The notes under the pieces were generated by a model. That model saw nothing but the letters and a program-made list of their open reading frames with translations. It had not been told where the DNA came from and made no database searches. The translations under genes were made by a program, and so were the position numbers. Shown one piece after another: positions 10,860 to 22,200 of a stretch of 64,000 bases of DNA (position 1 is its first letter; each line of letters begins with the position of its first letter). Origin of the DNA: Corella eumyota. Lineage: Eukaryota; Chordata; Ascidiacea; Phlebobranchia; Corellidae. The stretch covers positions 15,772,591 through 15,836,590 of the forward strand of contig OY720100.1 in the NCBI GenBank assembly GCA_963082875.1. The letters run 5' to 3'.

Positions 10860-11590
10860 GTTTTAGCAAAAACCTGTTTTTATTAGGCCTACTAATCGAA
10901 AAAATGCCTGAATAGTTTATTGTATAAAAGTAAAACAAAGAAAAATATATTGTAGTTTGCGTTAATCGTTTGTTAAATAAAATAACTTGTTTAATATATT
11001 CAACCTTTTTCCATTTTCCAACTTAACAGCAAAATGTGTTAACAATATTTTAAAAGCTTTTATCATCCCTTCAAGTCTGGTTAATTTACCATGAATTAAT
11101 TAACTTGGCATTAAAGTGCAGTTACATAACCAATAATGAGGTTTAAATTCTGTAGCTCAAATAAATAAATTTTAAATCCAATTTTTTCCTATATATAAAT
11201 AAATTGATTAAAGAAAAGAAACTAGTATATTAAGGTAAATAAACAAGATGTTTGTATATAGTATATGGCCTACGATTTTGCTTGCTGATATTGAAGTAAT
11301 ATTTCATTAAAAATAGTCCAATGGTTTTTAACAACGTATTTAATATATTTGAACTCCAAAACTTAACATTTCATACAAGTTAATAAATACAAGCTGTATA
11401 GTATATCACTTTAACAACTCACGATGTAAAATTGTTAAAATAGGTTAAAAACGTTCAGAAAATTTCAAGATATTTAGACCGTAACAACAAAAGTGCTTGA
11501 GTTTTTTTTTTCGTGCATTTCGTTTGTCTTTAAAAGTTTTAAATGCGCTGTTAAACTGTTACAGACTTTATATGCACTGTTAAGCATTGT
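10860..11590. other. intergenic region, MS4A-like gene C to SLC13
   Basis: AT-rich, with no exon, SINE or other repeat recognised. Confidence 0.6.
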
Positions 11591-11592
11591 AT

Positions 11593-11602
11593 GATATATA
11601 AG
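11593..11602 (+). promoter_or_regulatory. TATA-like box of the SLC13 gene
   Basis: GATATATAAG lies 100 bases before the start codon. Assignment is by motif and position only. Confidence 0.35.
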
Positions 11603-11701
11603 AGACCAAGAGGTTGTAGTTAAAGTTGTTTTAATTACTCAGATCGTCTTTGGCATTTTTAGAAGTTTAAGTACTACATAGTAAAAATAATAGTGGTAAA
11701 A

Positions 11702-14700
11702 ATGTGGCTACAAAAGCTTTACGCATATAGGAAAACAATCTGCCTTATATTGACACCGTTGCTGTTGTTACCAATACCGATAGCTATACCTGGCAAAGTA
11801 GGTAGAGTAAATAAAATGGTCTATACCCTTGATAAAGTTTTAAATTAGGACAGGAAAAAAAAACATTCTTTTGTCTATAAATAAAGGCACGTTTGTAAAG
11901 GGGTTTTAGAATTCTTGTAGGACAACCAAACAGATAGTTATAAACAGTTAACATTAGGCAAATCTATGCTAAATACACATATATTTTTATAGGAAGCAGT
12001 ATGTGGGTACACAATTCTTTGGATGGCAATATATTGGATAATGGAGCCCATACCGCTTGGCGTGACTGCATTTTTTCCTCTTATTATCTTCCCCCTAACC
12101 GGTGTCATGAGTGGCGATGACGTCAGCAGGTCGTACTTCAAGGACACCACGTGGATGTTTATTGGAGGAATTATTATCGCTATATCGGTTGAAACGACAG
12201 GCTTGCATAAGAGGATTGCACTTAGGGTTTTAACCTTATTCGGAGCGAAGCCAAGATGGTAAGAATATATATAAGTAAAGATAAATTTAATGTAAACACT
12301 AACCTTATACTAAACAAACAAAGAACAATATGCACGGAAATGAATAATAAACATATATTGATCATTGCTACCGGTTAAAAACCCTCTAATTTGTATTTAA
12401 AATTCGCTTGGCTTAAAAAGTGCTATAAAAAATATTTAAAATTACATGCTTTGAAAATAAACTTTTTTATTTATATTTAATTATTGTTGATATAGAAAGG
12501 TCACGACCTAACGACCTAAACATAGAGTAACATCAGTTACCCTGACCCAATCTCAAGTTGGCTTTTGCAGTTTGGGATATTATAGATTATAATTGTCCGA
12601 TAATTAACCTGCTGATTAGGTTTTTAACTGGCAGCGTGGTGTAGTAGTAAGAACAATTGCTCCACTACATAAGGTCGTAAGTTCAATCCCAACTGCTCTC
12701 CTTGAGTAAGTCGCTATAAACTGTATTAATTACTGCTTAGTCAAAACTTAATCAGCAGCTTTCCATAAGGTCCAGTTGCGCATTACTTGAATAACTTGAA
12801 TTTAATTTGATTTACATTTAGTTTAATGTTCGGTTTTATGAGCACCACATTCTTTCTATCGATGTGGATTAGTAATACTGCAACTACTGCCATGATGCTA
12901 CCAATAGTTGAAGCAGTGTTTAAAGAACTAGTCGAGGAAGGAAAACAAAAATTTAAGGTGTCAAGAAATTGAAGATTAAATAATGTTGGAATAAGTTTAA
13001 GATCAAATTTTAATAAGTTCTATTTTTTAGAAAATATCATCGGTGGTTGATTCCCGTTTTAATAAAGAAAACAATAAGATAGCATTGCTCACAGATTCAA
13101 CATCGAAAGACAAGGTAAAAAAACACCAGTGTTAATGTCATACATATAAAACGGCTTATTAGCGATAGCTTAATTAAAAGCCGAAAGGTCTCCGGTTAGA
13201 ATCCCACACCAGGCGTTCTTTTTTTCTACATTACATCTAAGCTTTCACAGGCTTCCTTATTACACCTTTTTTAACAAACATTTTTTATTTAGTTGGACCA
13301 TTTAGAAAAGATGGACCACCCAGACGACGACCAGTTGTCACTTGACGACGTGCATTTTGTAGAAAAAGGATTTAATGAATATGTAAGAAAATAAGATTTT
13401 AAATTCGGGTTTTATCGAATTTACCTTTTTCTAATTTGTGATAACTAAAATGTGTTTAGCTTGCCTATGTTTGGAAATCTAAGCCTTACTATTTTTCTAG
13501 AACAACGAGACTGAGAAAGAGTTTAATAAAAGAATGGATAATCTAATCAAAGGAATAACATTATGTGTGCCATACGCTGCAAGTATTGGCGGTACAGCTA
13601 CTTTAACCGGAACGGGACCAAATCTCGTCATAGCTGGACAATATTCAATGTAAGATCAATTGTTACGTAACAATATATAAGCAGTAGATTAATCGTTGTG
13701 ATCTATATTAACCTTTTTTTAATTGTTTAGAATTTTTCCTGAAGCTAGCCCGAAGCTCTCATTCGGTTTATGGATTATTTACGCCCTACCAGCAGCTTTA
13801 TTAATGCTTTTACTTGCGTACTTATGGCTGAGTTTTTTTACCTTGGGTTTGAGTAAGTGTTATTTATATAAGTATATTCTGTTTGGCTATACAACATCAA
13901 AGATACTTTTTTGTTTAGTTTTTCGAATATGTTCTCTTGCTGTCGAAATAAAAGAAAAGCAGTCGGTGAATTAAATGCGGAAAAATTTATTGAAAACGAG
14001 TACAAGAAACTGGGCCCAATGAAGTAAGAAACTTAACAACTTTTTAGATTTTAAAATTTTAAGATTAATTTATTCATATTTTCTATAGATGGGGCGAAGT
14101 TACAGTTCTGGCCGTTTTTGTAACCACGGTGCTACTCTGGCTCTTTCGAGGTCCGCAATTCATTACCGGGTGGTCTGCGTGGTTCCATCACGACTACGTC
14201 ACTGATGGTACCGTTGCCATGACAATGGCTACTTTGCTGTTTTTTCTTCCAAGTAAAAGACCAAGATTTTTACGAAAAACTTTAGATGGTAAGTTTTTAA
14301 ATTTGATGTAATAATAGTATAGGTTTATACATATTTTAAAGAACCGGTAATGTTATAATATGTTTTACATGACTGTAAGGGAATTTTTCAAGGACTGTAA
14401 CTGTAAGTGAATGTGAAAACTTTAAAGTACAAGTGATACAACGTTTGTTTGTTTAACAGAAAATGAAGCAATTGGACCGGTAGCTTCAGTTCTTGATTGG
14501 CCGACCGTCCACCATAAATTCCCTTGGAATGTCTTATTTTTACTAGCTGGAGGATTTGCCCTTGCAGATGGTGCAACGGTATAAATAATAAGACAAATCT
14601 TACAATAATATGAGTACAAAACATATCTACATAGCCTTAATATGCTTAATATAGCGCAGGGTGTTAAAATAAAAAGTAATCTGTGCCTAACAGCTAACAA

Positions 14701-15496
14701 CAAAGCCCAAAATTTAACAGCAATCCTTAAGCTATTATTTTTAAATTTCGTCTATTAAAACTGTTCAAAAGATTTTTAACATCAAAAAATAAACTACAAG
14801 AAAAGGTCATAAAACTTTATAATTTCTAGGAATCTGGTTTTTCGCAGTGGATGGGAGAACAACTAGCATTTTTAGCAGGATATGAAAGTTGGGTTATATG
14901 TCTGGTGGTGACTATTATAGTTTGTCTTTTCACGGAATGTACAAGTAATGCTGCAACTGGGGCTTTATTCGTACCAATTCTTGCACAGTTAGTGAGTTAT
15001 GTCGAAAAATATAAAAGAAATATACCTAAATTCTCCCATAACTCTCAAATATCTCCTAAATTTTAATGTATTATCTTTACGAGGAAAATTTAACTTTATA
15101 GGCTATATTATGGTTTAAATACACTTCTTTATAACGTTTTAGGCACAGGCTATACAAGTACATCCACTATACTTGCTAATACCTCCAGTTCTAGCGGCAT
15201 CTTTGTCGTTCATGTTGCCAGTAGCGACCCCGCCAAACGCAATAGCGTTCTCTTACGGCCATATTAAAGTCCTTGACTTGGTTGGTAAAAATGTATTTAA
15301 AAAAAAAAGGTTGTATTTACTTTAATTGATTTTTTGTTTATTTTTTTAGATCAAGGCAGGCTGGATTCTAAATATCATTGGAGTATTCGTTATTTCTCTA
15401 TTTATTAACACATTTGGAATTTCGTATTTCGGTTTACTTTTTACTTTTCCAGATTGGGCCAGAGGACCTATAGTAGATAACAGTACTAATACTTAA
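11702..15496 (+). CDS. SLC13A: SLC13 family sodium/dicarboxylate or citrate cotransporter
   Basis: Thirteen exons: 11702-11797, 11993-12258, 12822-12957, 13031-13114, 13293-13382, 13501-13649, 13731-13856, 13919-14023, 14089-14288, 14460-14578, 14830-14991, 15143-15280 and 15350-15496, giving 605 residues, a normal family length. It imports di- or tricarboxylates with sodium across the plasma membrane. Both SLC13 hairpin motifs that bind sodium and carboxylate are present: [12 protein letters not shown] near residue 138 and [12 protein letters not shown] near 496. [14 protein letters not shown] and [15 protein letters not shown] are also conserved. SNTATT favours the dicarboxylate/citrate branch (SLC13A2/3/5) over the sulfate branch. 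An acidic loop of about 60 residues follows helix 4. The donor of exon 7 is odd: the consensus GTAAGT at 13853 breaks the frame, and only GTGTTA at 13857 keeps it. Confidence 0.94.
12495..12762. mobile_element. two abutting SINE fragments in inverted arrangement
   Basis: 12495-12620 is the tail half of a Cics-1-like SINE on the minus strand. 12628-12762 is a head half on the plus strand. Both lie in intron 2 of the SLC13 gene. Confidence 0.8.
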
Positions 15497-15754
15497 TTTT
15501 AATTAACAATTTTGTTTAAAGCAAATCAACAATAATATTTAATTCAAATGTTATTTTAGTAGGCTTACTGTTGTAAAGTTATGTTTAGCAATTGTAATGA
15601 ATACAAGTGTTTTCATATATTCAAAGTTAAAATGTTTAGGCTTTATAGAAAAATATAGTCTATTAGCACAAAGAAGATGATTTAGAGTTTTAGACTAATG
15701 TGTTTTTTTATCTATTTAAAAAATTTGTTATAAAAAAGTTATTAAAAGCAAGAT

Positions 15755-15760
15755 AATAAA
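15755..15760 (+). terminator. polyadenylation signal, SLC13 gene
   Basis: AATAAA 259 bases after the stop codon. Confidence 0.4.
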
Positions 15761-15764
15761 ACGT

Positions 15765-16168
15765 TTTGCATTTTTTCTGCTCGCATGTCACAACAACACA
15801 ACCTGCTAAGGCTGTTTTAAGCTTTACATAAATCATATTAAGACACATGTACCTTCCTACACGAACTTCACATTAAGAAAATTATTTTAAGTATTAAGGT
15901 AAACATAACATAGACACCATATCAGCTCTATTAATTTAAATAGGGTTCAAAATACTTGTAAAATTGATGTCTAGCAAACACATTTTAAACTCTTAAACCA
16001 CTTTTCATGTAACTATATGTAATCGCAACAGCTTAACATGAAACTGAACCCAACCTAATCACAAATATATGTTAACAAGTAGCTCAACGTTTACAACATC
16101 TATATGTACGACCACTTAGAGTATATTCATTTAGTTTTTATAAACTTTAGTGGCTAACTTAGTTCAAA
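15765..16168. other. intergenic region, SLC13 to collagen-pentraxin gene
   Basis: No repeat or exon seen. It presumably holds the promoter of the downstream gene. Confidence 0.55.
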
Positions 16169-19017
16169 ATGAGCAGCAGTTTTTATCTAAATCTTCTAGT
16201 GTGTTGTCTATTGGTATACTGCAGTTACGGAAACATTGTTGCAACAGACGGTAAGCCTAATATACTATTTAGCTATTCACGTAATGTAATTTAATTTACA
16301 GTATATGTATAGATTTATAAATTAATGCAACGTAAAAATATGACTTATGATTATTAGTGTTATGTTACCAAAAACTAGTTACCCGAATAGACGTTTAACC
16401 AAACCTTAGGCACGTAAAGGTCAATTTTACAGGCATTGTAAAATGTTCACTAATCCCCTTATATATTAACCGTTTGGGAAATAACCCGTAGCTACCGAAG
16501 ATAAATTTACCTCGGTAAAACGCCGTCTTAAAATTTTGGTTTTCGGGAATATGTCTATTCGGTAAAATAGCTTTTGATAATGCAATTTTATAGTAAATAG
16601 ACTTACTGACAAGGTGATAAGGTAATTGCATGCCATGTAACAAAAATGCTCTTAAAATTTTAAGGGCAAAAATCCATGTAAAACTACAAAAAGTCACCAA
16701 GTTTGTTAATTATATTCTACGCATAAAAATCAAACACAAAATTGCAATTTATTTTACTGGGTTATGGTCAAAAACAGCAAAATACAAGAATATTATAGAT
16801 TCTTATGCATATCAACTTAAAGTAATTGGTTTTAAATTTAACGGGTAAAAGTGTGTTGTTGTGACATAAAAGCTATCTGTAAACGGAGGATTTAAGGGCG
16901 AATAATGTGGCATTGTTGCGGCTTAAACCCCAAACTTTTCGGCTTATAATTCAATAACATGACCGCTGTACCACACTACCACATAGAAATATTATATAAC
17001 ATTTTTTAATTTTCCATATCACCTTAGGGTGATAAATTTTATATTTTTTATTGGGTAGGGGTGTGCTGTTGTGACGTGTTCAAGCTATTTGTAAACGCCC
17101 GGCTCAAGGGCGAACAGTGTGACGTTGGTGCGGCTCAAACCCAAAACTAATTTATTCGTAATTTAATAACATGACCACTGTACCACATAGAAATATTATA
17201 ATTATTTATTCAGATGAAACTGAACCCAAAACTGACTCCCAGCGGCTAAGGGGAGACACTGGGGTGAAAGGGTTTACTGGGTCAAGAGGGGAACCCGGAC
17301 ACATCGGAGCGAGGGGTGACACCGGGCCGAAGGGATACACCGGAAATCGGGGTGTTCCGGGTAATGACGGCTTGCGGGGAAGTCCCGGTGCTCCGGGTTT
17401 TCCTGGGGTACAAGGTCCTCCCGGACCCAAAGGATTGATAGGTCCTCCGGGAATCAACGGACCTCAAGGAGCTAATGGTTCTTCTGGTGTGCGGATCAGT
17501 CAGAGATCTCCCTACGGCGAGACAGAAAGTAAATATTTTGTCAACTAAAATCAATTGTAGTGTAATAAAAGTGATGATATAGCCGGAATAAATTTTTTTG
17601 TATAAATTTTTATCCTCGATGTGGGAAGGTCGAATGCGCGACCTAAACATAGGGTAACATCAGTTACCCCAACCCAGTCTCCAGTTGCCTTTAGCAGCTT
17701 GCGATATTATTGATTGTAATTGGTCAAAAATTAAGCTGCTGATTAAGTGCTGGCTCAGCAGAAGATCATACGACCTCATGTGTGGTGTGGCAAATGTTCT
17801 TACCACTTCACCACGCTGCCGGTAAATCTTAACTAAAGTGAAATATGCAAAAACAGAAAAATAATATAACTCCAAGACCATAGATTTAACAATGGCCAAA
17901 TCGCTCCTAAAAACATCAATATCTTGTTGCTAGGCAATATCATTTTGTTGATTTCGTATTACATTTAGGATGTCCATTGGCTACTTTCATTTTTCCATAC
18001 AAGCCACAGACGAGCGATTACGTTCGATATCGCAGCTACTTTCCGCATATGAGTAGTGCATCGGTGTGCGCTTGGATCCAAAGTATGGACATCCCAACAA
18101 GCATGTTCAGCTACTCGACCTACAGCAACGATAACGAGTTCCTGTTCTTTTTTATCTCGATGTCGAAAGCGGAGTTATTCGTAGGGTCTAGTAGAACAAT
18201 ATTTCGGTTTAATCCACCATTGCCAATGGACACACAAAGTGTAAGAGTTGTATATAATCTTTTTGGTAATCCTAGCTGTTGCCTCTAACAATTTAACTGC
18301 TGTTTCGACAGTGGTAATCAAACCTAAGACCCCAGCTATAACTTTGGTTTAGAGCAGACATTTACAGCCCAGGACTTTAATATACATTTAAGAATATATT
18401 CTGTTACGTAACACAGGTCCATTTGTGCGTATGGTTCGACTCCGCTTCGCACACAGTGGGTATTTACGTTGATGGTGTTGAACACGATCCCATACCCTAC
18501 ACTGGATCGACAATGGAAGGTGGTGGAACGTTTATAATAGGCCAAGAACAGGATACTAGAAATGCAGGTAGATTGGACGGCACACAAGCTCTCAGGTTAG
18601 ACCAATGTATTTTCAGTGATTTAACCATAATAAAAGAGGGTACACTTACCTTACAGACTAATAAACAATACGTTTTCCAAGCATGCTATTATATGGGGTT
18701 TAATTTGCCAGTTTTCGATGTAACTTACCTAATAATATTGCTAAATTAGCACGAAATAACAGAAACTATGTTTGTAATAACACAACTTCACCCAACAATA
18801 ATAACACTTATTTAAACAACTGTTTAGAGGACAAATCAGCAACATGGTCATCTACCCTCAAAAACTACAAGTAGCTGAAGTGAAGGGGGTAATGATGTGT
18901 AAATGTCCGCGTGGGTATTCTGCCCTTTTTTCAACAGATAGAGTCGAAGTTTGGGGCAATGTGAGAACCAAATTTGATAACAATGTTGCTTGTGATGGTA
19001 AAGCAATACAATTGTAA
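16169..19017 (+). CDS. secreted collagen-pentraxin fusion protein
   Basis: Five exons: 16169-16250, 17214-17528, 17969-18240, 18417-18595 and 18828-19017, giving 345 residues with consistent phases. Residues 1 to about 21 are a signal peptide (LNLLVCCLLVYCSYG). A short linker follows. Residues 41 to about 121 are 27 uninterrupted Gly-X-Y triplets encoded in one exon, a collagen triple helix. From about 133 to the end is a pentraxin domain, including HLCVWFDS (the pentraxin HxCxxW signature), IYVDGV, FIIGQEQDT and a C-terminal VEVWGNV. IIGQEQDT matches a calcium-binding segment of CRP/SAP. The layout, trimerising collagen stalk then ligand-binding head, is like collectins and ficolins but with a pentraxin head. 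A role in innate recognition or matrix is inference. Reading on past 18595 also stays open to a TAG, but that product would lose the domain end. Confidence 0.87.
16850..16985 (-). mobile_element. second tRNA-like SINE family, copy
   Basis: Contains AGCTATCTGTAAACGG and a reversed tRNA-like end ATGACCGCTGTACCACACTA. Intron 1 of the collagen-pentraxin gene. Confidence 0.65.
17020..17190 (-). mobile_element. second tRNA-like SINE family, copy
   Basis: Contains TTAGGGTGATAAATTTTATA, AGCTATTTGTAAACGCCCGG and ATGACCACTGTACCACATAG. It abuts exon 2, ending about 23 bases before its 3' splice site. Confidence 0.7.
17600..17822 (-). mobile_element. Cics-1-like SINE with internal deletion
   Basis: Tail (TTTTTATCCTCGATGTGGGA) and head (ACTTCACCACGCTGCCGG) are both present, but the middle 60-70 bases are missing. 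Intron 2 of the collagen-pentraxin gene. Confidence 0.88.
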
Positions 19018-19086
19018 ACTCAATGATCATATTATGTATGTGTATTGTAATAATTCAATGCCTGATTTTGTATATATTCTTAATTC

Positions 19087-19092
19087 AATAAA
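19087..19092 (+). terminator. polyadenylation signal, collagen-pentraxin gene
   Basis: AATAAA 69 bases after the stop. The convergent PUS1 stop lies only 136 bases further on. Confidence 0.55.
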
Positions 19093-19227
19093 AAATATGA
19101 AATAAGACCTAATTCTGATTATCTGTGCATAGAAAAAAAAAGAAAAAATAATATTTAAAAAAAGGCCATTTTTTAAATAAAAAATCACAAAAAATAAAAC
19201 AAAAAAATGTGTAAAAAATACTTAACA

Positions 19228-22200
19228 TTATAATTTAATTTTCTTTAAAGTTGGTTCATCTGATTTCTCTTCATTTTCGGATTTTAATTCCTCCCTTTTA
19301 TTGTCCTCTGTTAGATTATTTTCAACCGTAGCGACAGATTTAGTTTCTATGTTTTCACCATTATCAGATTGCGAATTTTCTTCCAAATTTTGCAGTTTTT
19401 TATTTTTTTCCTAAAATCATTTAAAAGGAACTGGGTAAATAATGAAAAAATATAAAAAAAGGCTTTCTAATATATATATATATATATATATATCTACAGC
19501 CAGTGTAAGGAAAAAATTTAAGGAACGGCAGCGTGGTGTAGTTGTAAGAACACTTGCTAAACCACCATGAGGTCATGGGTTCAATCCCCACTGCTGTCAT
19601 GCTGTAGCGCTTTTGAGTAAGGAGCTATAAACGGTATGAACTCCTGCTGAGCCAGCACTTAATCAGCAGCATAATTATCGAGCAATTACAATCTATAATA
19701 TTCCAAACTGCCACAGGCAACTCGAGACTGGGTCGGAGTAACTGATGTTACTCTATGTTCAAGTCGCTCATTTGACCTTCCCACATTGAGGATAAATAAA
19801 TACAAAAAAAAAGTTTGGCATTTTTACTTTGAGGTTAGTTAAAACTAAAACATTAATTACCCTTTCGCATTGTTCCTTCCATTGTAGTTTTGATGTTTCA
19901 CCGGAGTAGTCATGAACTGACAGATTATCTAACCATTCTCTCATGCAATTATTTTCTATTTCTTGTCTAAAAAAAGTGTTCATAATTCAACATACTATTT
20001 TCCCATATTAATTAAGTTATGAGCCTAACATAGAGTAACATATATCACTCTGACCCAACTCACAATTTTTTTAACAGTATTTTTTTTTTATATATCTTTA
20101 TCCTCGATGTAAGAAAGTCGAATGCTGGACTTAAACATAGAACAACATCAGTTACTCCAACCCAGTCTCCAGTTGCCTCTGTAGCAGTTTGGAATATTAT
20201 AGATTATAATTGCCCGATAATTATGCTGCTGATTAAGTGATGGCTCAGCAGGAGTTCATATCGTTTATATCGCCTTACTCAAGAGCGCTACAACATGAGA
20301 TCAGTGGAGATTAAACCCACGACCTCATGTGTGGTGTAGCAAGTGTTCTTATAACAGCTAGGTTATAAAAACAACAATACATCAAATTCAGAACTTTATG
20401 TAGTAAAATCATAGAATCTTACAACTATACACTTACTTATAAATATAAGGCATAATTCGTTCCATCATGAATTTTTTTCTATCGTCAGCAGCTTCAGCAA
20501 AATCAAGACCGCCATGTTGTTTACTGTAGTTTTTATTATACTTATCATAATGGACTTGCTCAAGCACTAGTCCTTAAAAACAAAATAATTTTTAAACTAA
20601 AATTTTATTTTTTAAAATGACCCAATGTGAAACGAATTAAAATTTTTGTTATAGTATTTTTGGGCAAGTTACCTGTTCCTGGAGCTTTTGGAATATCTTC
20701 CAATGGACTTGAGAATGCTCTAACATAATATTCTTCATTGGCATACCCACTAACCATTGCAATTACCAACCCCATCATCTTCCTTATTTGGTGGATCATA
20801 AAACTTTGGCCCTGGTGGATATGGAAAATGAAGTAAAATACTTTATTAGCAATAACATAGACTGGCAGCATGGTGTAGTGGTAAGAGCACTTGCTACACC
20901 ACATGAAGTCAGGGGTTCAATCCCTACTGAGCTCATGCTGTAATGCCCTTGAGTAAGAGCGCTATAACCGTTATAAACTCCTGCTGAGCCAGCACTTAAT
21001 CAGCATGCAAGTACTGAGGAATTATAATTTAAAACTGCCACAGGCAACTCGAGACTAAATCAGAGTAACTGATGTTACTCTATGTTTAAGTCGCGCATTT
21101 GACCTTTCCACATCGAGAATAAAGATATATAAATATATATATATATATACAAAAAAAAACAATTTGCCAAATTTAAGTTACAAAAATAGATAACACCACA
21201 CCTTAATTCGAAACGTCATGAATTCCATATTTTCGTGAATAAATTGTTTTTCAAAATTAAACTCGATAATATATCGCTTTGCTGAGTCGTCTCCCATCTT
21301 TTTACCCGATGTGAAATTATGAAAAGTGTGAGTTCCTTTTAAGCGATATAAAATAAACTTGATCTTATCCAATTTATCTGTGAATGATAAAATGTGATAA
21401 AAGATAAATAAATATATATAATTTTTTAATTTGGTTTTTGAGTACCATTAACAGTAATAAATTATATAAGAGCAATAAAAAAGCAAACCAATTTTATAGT
21501 TAAAAGTTTTCAAAAACACGCCATAGTTTTTTTTTAATTTTTAAAACATAGTTTTAAAGCAAAAAAGGCCATAGTTTTTTTTGTATATATTTTTATCCTT
21601 TATGTGGAAAATTCGAATGCGTGACTTTAACACAGAGTAACATCAGTTACTCCGACCCAGTCTCGAGTTGCCTGTGGCAGTTTGGGATATTATAAATTAT
21701 ATTGCCCGATAATTATGCTGCTGATTAAGTGCTGGCTCAGCAGGAGTTAATACCATTTATAGCGCTTTACTCAAGGGCGCTACAGCATGAGATAAGTGGG
21801 GATTGAACCTACAACCTCATATGTGGTGTAGCAAGTGTGCTTACCACTACACCATGCTGCCGGTAGTTAGTAAATCTAACCATAAATATATATACTAACT
21901 AGTTCACTATGCTTGTGTAAATGCACTAATGAAAGTAATTAATATTGAAATAAAATTCTACCTTGCGTTATTCTGTAGTTTTCATTTTCTTTGGCAAAAT
22001 CAGAGAAAGCAAAAGTAGGTAAGGTGTAAATATAGGTCCTGCCGTCAGCATATATTTGTGAGTTAAATCCTTGCGTTGTTCTTCGTACAGCTAACCAATA
22101 TTAGATATTATTGTAATTTTGTTTTACAAATAAAAGTATATACAAAAAATATTAAAAAAGTGTGATTATATATAAGACTTAAAATAAATGACAAGTTGAG

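Noticed and set aside
17206-17457. Pro/Gly-rich open frame on the minus strand
   Set aside because: It is the antisense of the collagen Gly-X-Y exon, which makes an open but artificial frame.
18423-18749. Longer read-through of the pentraxin exon past 18595
   Set aside because: Splicing at 18595 to 18828 restores the conserved end of the pentraxin domain, so read-through is less likely to be the main product.
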